Below the pieces are notes generated by a model. It was not told the DNA's origin. It saw only the letters and a program-made list of their open reading frames with translations, and ran no database searches. A stretch of 64,000 bases of DNA. Origin: Coffea arabica. Its lineage: Eukaryota > Streptophyta > Magnoliopsida > Gentianales > Rubiaceae. This document shows positions 58,233 to 64,000 of this stretch, in pieces. The stretch spans positions 12,496,525 to 12,560,524 of the forward strand of contig NC_092330.1 in NCBI RefSeq assembly GCF_036785885.1, written 5' to 3'. The position numbers were made by a program, and so were the translations under genes. Each line of letters begins with the position of its first letter. The stretch's first letter is position 1.

Positions 58233-61201
58233 ATGGCAAGACGCTACCTTCCAGTGAATGAGGTCGTTGAGAGAGTAAAAGGATGGATAGTACTGGCTTA
58301 GATTGTTGAGAGAGGACATGTTCAGTTGAGTTAAGGAGCAAGGCCTGTGAACTACCGCCGCTTCCTTCTTACAGATTCTGAGGTAACAAAAAAATAAAGA
58401 TATTCTTTCAATTTTTGCATATATCTTTGACTATTTTACAAATTTACAACTTTTCTTCTTTATGATGCAACAGGGAACAAAGGTTTGAGCAGTCATTTAT
58501 GGCAATGATATCCGTTTTTTTGCTGGCATGTTGATTCCATTCAGGAGATACTATATCTCTAGTGCAGCTCTTCGCAAAGCAGAACCAAGGTATAACGTCA
58601 ATGACTACCTATATTCTTGGGTAATCCATAACATAACGTTGGTTGAGGAGTATGTTGAGCAAGTTCCGCCGGTTATTCCGTGTCACTTTGAGCTCACAGC
58701 ATTTGAAAACTTATTCAGATTTGCTGACATAGAAAATTTGCAAAGTAAGATCATGCTTTAACATAGATAATCCCAATGTATTCCTTATGTTATCTTCAGC
58801 TTATCCTTAGATTGAAATATTCTTTTGAATAATAGATATCCAGGGTATTATCGTGCATGTTTTTCCTTCACGGGAACGGAGTCTTGATTCAACGACTAGA
58901 GACTTGGTTGTTATTAATCAAGAGTAAGCCAACTGGAACAAAAGAATAGACTTTTAATTTACTAAATAAACTTATTATATTCTTTAATTTTTATCATATT
59001 TATTGCTTTTTTAGAAAAAGGCCAATGCTCCTTACTTTGTGGAACGAATTTGAAGCAAGTGAAGGAGCGCAACTGGCAAACACTATCGCAAACAACAACA
59101 TCATCATAGCTATGAGAGTCAAAGTAACTACTTTTAACTGTAAGTTATAGCTCCCATTGCTCAAGAAATTATTACTGCTTTGCTTGCCATACTTCAACTT
59201 TAATAAGCTAATTATATACTATTTTCTTAGATCTATATCTAACAACAAGGCTTGCAAGTTGTCTGCTGGTGAATCCACCAACTCCTCAAGCCACTGTATT
59301 AAGGTAATGGTAAGCATATCATGTTTTATAATTATACATAAAGACTGGAAAATATAACATGTCATTTTTATGTTCACAGGTATGGTCAGAATCAGCAGAA
59401 AATTGCACAACTAATTGAGGAGGCCAGTTACAAAGACTCAACCAAATTGCTGCCTCTGCCCAAAAATAATGATATCATTAGTGTTGAGAATGCTGTGAGC
59501 ATATTGAAAAATGTAAATATGGTCATTTCAGCAACTGACTTATACTATTTTCTTACCTTATACATTAGTGAAAAATGAATTACTTAACTTTGCATCTAAT
59601 ACAATATAAACTATAGGTCAAGACTGTTTGGATACGAGGAAATACTTCTTTGGCAGCTGAGCAGCGATCTTTCTAGTATGCTGCATGTAGTAACTGTCAA
59701 AAGGCTGTAGATGCTAATTTGGAATGGATCATCAGATGTCCGTCTTGCACAGAAGAAAGTGCCGTTGAAGCCAGGTAAACAAGGCATGCAATTTTACAAT
59801 AGTGCTCTTAACAATAATTCTGTTTTATTTCATTGATTAACCATTATTCACTGCTATCATATACTAGATGCTGTATTGGAATTATCATTGATGATGGAAC
59901 AAGTTCAATGTATGCAATAGTGTTTGGTCCATATGTTGAAAAACTCATACCATTCACAGCAGTACAAGTAAGTGAAGCTGATGAACACGTAAGATGCTGA
60001 AAAACTCATACCATTAGCATGCAATATCTCTATTTTCTTTTGTCTATAGTTGCATTGATTGGCCTGAAAATCTGGTAATGTCCCTCTGGTTATTTTGCTG
60101 TTCTTTCCAAGGACAACACTCAATCGTAGTCAAGAAACAAAATTCCTAACTGGAACTAGCTAAAAGTTTCTTTTAGCCAGTATTAAGATTGCAACAATCT
60201 TTTAATTATCTGGTATAACTGAATTCTTAAGTTGCATGTTGAATTTTAGCTAGGAAAAATGAGTTTTAGTTGAGGAAAATTCTGTTTAATAACTAATTAG
60301 TTGTTGGAAAGAAAAAAAAAATAGCAGGAACCGACAGAGAAAACTGAAGTTGCAGCTTGTTATCAATGTTTCTTTGGAAAATAATGTTAGCAAACGCATC
60401 CAATATGTTTATCTCAAGTGTTATAAAATGTTTGGCTGAAAACTTGTGAAAAGTTGGAAATTTGGGCTGGAATGTTAAATGAAAGTCGCTGGAACTTCCC
60501 AGCTCATGTCGCCTTCAATCTATGTTACTATTAAGCTTTCTTCTGAAATTGCATCATGTTTACATTTTCTGGCAGTCTATAAAATTTCTGAAAATACAGG
60601 GTATTGAGCTTGTTTTTTTTTGTTTATTTGCAAAATATAGGGTGTTGAGGTTTTTTCTGAAATTGCATCTGCAATTGATAACCGTGAAGTCCTATGCTTT
60701 GTCCGCCATTTTGACTCAGATTATCAAAGGCAGAAAGATGATAAGTATAGCATTGTCAAAATATACACTGCTGAAGAATTGGCTGAAATCAACTCGGCAA
60801 TCATGCGCACAGTTGTCTCTAATCCTGTGGAAGAGCCTGTTCCAACTGCTCCAACCATAACTGAGAAGCTGACCAACACCATTGAACAAGTTGACTTAAC
60901 TGCTCGCTCCACTTTCACTGACCAACTTGCCACTCAAGGGCAATTCTTCAGCCCAACAACAAAAATCATCCTAGATTCAATTGGGCGTGCAGATTAGCCA
61001 GCCTCTTCAAACATTGCTTCAAAAAGAAGCTTAACTTTTGAAACACCAATTCCCAGAACTAATGTACCTTCTGCTGAGAAGACAACCATTGAAGCTGTTC
61101 CCTCAATTGTTGGGAAAAATGGTCCTGAAGACAACAAGCCTGCATCTTCAAAATCTGCTCATATGAGCCCTCTCAAGAAGCCACGTGAATCTGCAAAATG
61201 A
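58233..61201 (+). pseudogene. Helitron-encoded RPA70-like single-strand DNA-binding gene, broken
   Basis: Plant Helitrons often carry a gene like the large subunit of replication protein A next to the Rep-helicase; this one follows it by about 100 bp on the same strand. Nine exons fit splice signals: 58233-58382, 58474-58744, 58836-58923, 59015-59139, 59231-59303, 59380-59512, 59617-59774, 59868-59967 and 60641-61201. Recognisable parts are an OB-fold start with RRFLLTDSEGTK, then NDIRFFAGMLIPFRRYYIS, RPMLLTLWNEFEASEGAQL, and a zinc ribbon CSNC...CPSC at about 59676-59750 as in the C-terminal OB fold of RPA70. The tail is Pro/Ser/Thr-rich and ends with KKPRESAK. In-frame stops (in exons 1, 2 and 7, and at about 60996) make it a pseudogene. 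The intron structure itself is well kept. Confidence 0.8.
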
Positions 61202-64000
61202 AGCAGTCACGCAGCCTCATGTCCTCTTTTGTTCATCCTTTTGTTGTTCATCCTTTTGTTCATCATGGATGCTATTGAACTTTTAGCATGCTATCTTTTG
61301 CCATCATATTAGAATCCATTAACATTTTCGCTGTGGCTAGAAGTTAATGAATTTTAATATATGATATTATGTAACTATTAGCATGCATTATGTATCTCTA
61401 CTTGGGACTTAATTGTACTGGAAGGTGTGTAACTGCTATTGAAATTATTGATAGCTATCTATGAATGGTAATTATGATATTATGTACCTATTTTGCAACT
61501 AGAATTGTTATATATGCTTTTCCAATGATCAGTATTTTTAGGAGGGCCAAGGCTGTAGTTCCTCTAGTACTATAAGATAAGCAAAGATTTTAAGTTGCTA
61601 TTTCACTGACACATGGCACTCTTGGTATATTTTTGAGCTTTTTTTCTTTCCTTTTTTTTTCATAGGAAATGGTAGATAGATTGGATTGCATTGCACAATG
61701 ACCAAAATTGGTCTAGCCTTGGCATTCAGGTATGAGGTCCAATTATTTTTATTGGACTTTTCAGTTTGTAAGCCTTTGATAGATGTAATTCAATTACGAA
61801 TTATTATTATTATCATTATTTCAATTTATATTTATTATGATGTCAATTTGAGAGAGTACTTTTCAAATCATAGTATTTTCAAAAACAAAAAGAAATATTT
61901 AAAATTGATTTCAACCTCTAGGTCTTGGACAGATGTAATCCAATTATAATATTATTATCATTATCATTATTTAAATTTAAATTTATTATGAACCGAAATA
62001 TCATTTAAAGTTATATTTGACAGATTATCTTGAATTTATTAAAAATCATAGAATTCTATTCGTCTTTTTGAAAGTTTATATTTTTTTGCTACATTGTTAA
62101 TATAACTTTTGCTATTTTAGAAGTTGTAAAAAATGATAGAAAAATTGTCACATTTTCAAAAATTAAAAGAAATATCCAAATCTCATACCAAGAATTTTAT
62201 TATTTTAATCTGCATGCTAAAAAAAGTTTAAACTTTCTTAATCAAACCTTGGCTATTTTTGAAACTCGGAGGGAAAAAAAATATCTTCAAAGTGGGAAAA
62301 AATGATAAAAAAATTGGTTCCAATTTGTTATAAAGGCAAAACCGAACTAGCCACCTAATAGAATATACACTTTCGAATCAATTTCATTTTAATTTATTGA
62401 TATGTGAACATTTGTCTTTTATTGTGACAATTTTTTCTGTTGAGCAAATGAATGCATTAATGTCTGAATGACAAAAAATATATGCTTTTATTCTATTTTT
62501 ATTCAGCTGCTTTTATTTATTTTTGTTATTTAAGTGCTAGGCATTAGATTTTTTTTTTTGCCTTTTTGCCTTGTCATTGGATCATTAGATTATGCAATAA
62601 AACTTAAATTCTTTTGCTCAATTTTAAAAGCAGTCAACCGTTGCTTTTATTTGCTCAATTTTAAAAGCAGTCAACCGTTGCTTTTATGTCTGGTTCTCCT
62701 TATTTCCCTCTTATTTTCTTTTAAGTCAATAATGCAATCCTTCTTCAACTTTTCTACTTTTTCCCAATTAACTAATCAGATTAGATAGTTGCTTTTTCCC
62801 TTAATGTTAGGTAGTCCTTGACAACAATCTCAACCATATGATGAATTATCAATTGTACTTCATTGTTTCATAACCATTAGATTGAAACACAAGGTATGGG
62901 GTTAGTTTAGATATCATTGACTAGCTTTTTAGAAAAAAATTATTATGAATAAACAAATTTTCAATCATATATCTTTCAGTTTTTCGATTCTTGCCATTTG
63001 GTAATATGGTTTTTCTCAGATTTTTCTTCAACATCCCCTTTTATAAGTTACCATACTAACATATAGTTTCTTTTACATGTTTTACGTTTTCATTTTGCAG
63101 TACTAACATGGTTGTTGATGACTGTTGCTTTGCTGATTACATCCCTTCAGGTTAATCACAGTGCTTATAACTAACTTGCCTAATGTTTGATAGAATACTG
63201 CTCAAGTTTGCTTCCTATTTGTAAGCTTGATCAGTAAACTATTAGTTGTTGCTTGCTATTTGAATGAGTCCTACAGTAGCTGAAATATAATCTGGTTTGC
63301 TGTTTATGTATAACTTATCACATGATGTACTTGAAAGTAGTTTCTTTTGGATTGGAAATCAAATCTGCTCACAAGCTGTAAATCCAATCTATATATAGAT
63401 GTGCATTTATGAAGGAAAAGAATTCCTGCACAAGTTCTTTGCATTGCTTTACAATTCCTTTAACTATTTAACTTTTAAATACAAAAAACATGTAAATATC
63501 TATTGAACTAAACTTAAAAACTACATTACAAATGCATTGTTTTTCAATTTCTTTGCTTAAATTTATCCGATCATATTATACATATAAATACATCATGCAC
63601 TTTCCAAACATTACAAAAGTTATTAACAGGAAAAAATCTTGAAAATACAAAAATAATAATAATTTGTTAATGTACACAATTAACTAGACTCATTTTATAA
63701 ATATTGCAATTCACCATCAAATTACATTCCAGTCCTCTGCCAACTCTAAAATCTCAAGATTGCACAATTTGATTAAAACATAATTAGAGTTTCAAAAACC
63801 CCTAAAAAATTCCATGTTCCACAGCCTCCACGTTTTGAAAATGAAAAGAAAACATTGTAGCATGAAAATTAGAAGCAAAAAATTAATCAAAAAAAACTAA
63901 ATTTAATAAAATTTCTACTAAATTTTATCTATTATATCCACATCAATTAATTATAAAATAAAGCAAAAAATTTTAAATCACAAGAAGAAGCGTAAGAATT
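61202..64000. other. AT-rich DNA after the Helitron genes
   Basis: The Helitron 3' end (CTRR after a short hairpin) is expected here, but I could not pick one out. Two related ATT-rich stretches about 145 bp apart (around 61785 and 61930) look like an old tandem duplication. A possible small exon ending in TACATCCCTTCAG before GTTAATC lies at 63100-63150, with too little sequence to identify. No gene is supported. Confidence 0.4.
62613..62686. repeat. Perfect 37-bp tandem duplication
   Basis: Two adjacent copies of a 37-bp unit starting TTTGCTCAATTTTAAAAGCA, at 62613-62649 and 62650-62686, with no difference that I can see. It is a recent replication-slippage type event. Confidence 0.9.

Noticed and set aside
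61550..61580. A possible Helitron 3' end (CTCTAGTAC after a GAGG/CCTC stem)
   Set aside because: The stem is only 4 bp and no matching 5' end was found, so this could easily be chance.

Overview
This is nuclear DNA of a flowering plant, almost certainly a eudicot. The evidence is AT-rich intergenic sequence, spliced genes with GT-AG introns, plant-type F-box genes, a plant methylenetetrahydrofolate reductase, a plastid DNA insert, and many plant transposon families. A lamiid asterid such as a Rubiaceae member would fit, but that is only an impression. I can support three intact host genes: two tandem F-box genes and one MTHFR gene. Most of the rest is transposable elements or unassigned AT-rich DNA.

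Layout. 1-13 kb: no host gene. It holds hAT-type elements with 8-bp target duplications (561-1259, 4514-5560, 6572-7392, 11793-12288), a foldback element with a 9-bp duplication (11227-11544), and microsatellites. 13-19 kb: a SINE, then a degraded copy (13795-15815) of the flank and last codons of an F-box gene; the related block (17868-19030) leads into the first intact F-box gene. 19-25 kb: two F-box genes on the minus strand (19009-20265 and 23434-24771). A Mutator-type element (20323-21628) sits 58 bp upstream of the first gene's start codon. 25-26.4 kb: another Mutator-type element with a smaller inverted-repeat element nested in it. 26.5-30.4 kb: a young gag-only Ty1-copia element with two 962-bp LTRs differing at about four sites; its LTRs carry a dense array of a 12-bp palindrome. 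33.4-40.3 kb: a complete 11-exon MTHFR gene (minus strand, 595 codons) with a plastid tRNA-Leu fragment about 150 bp past its stop codon and a Mutator-type element upstream of its TATA box. 45.5-48 kb: a Pack-MULE carrying a piece of an arogenate/prephenate dehydratase gene, nested in a second inverted-repeat element. 51.8-61.2 kb: a decayed autonomous-type Helitron, with a broken Rep-helicase gene followed by a spliced, broken RPA70-like gene. An 829-bp hAT element interrupts the Rep-helicase with a perfect 8-bp duplication. 61.2-64 kb: AT-rich DNA with short tandem repeats.

How the parts relate. MTHFR makes 5-methyltetrahydrofolate for methionine synthesis. The F-box genes probably encode substrate receptors of SCF ubiquitin ligases. 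They show no functional link to MTHFR. The main story is layered transposition: nested insertions can be ordered in time, elements sit close to gene promoters, and one element has captured a host gene piece. Exon boundaries come from splice signals and reading-frame continuity, together with my knowledge of the protein families; no alignment was run.
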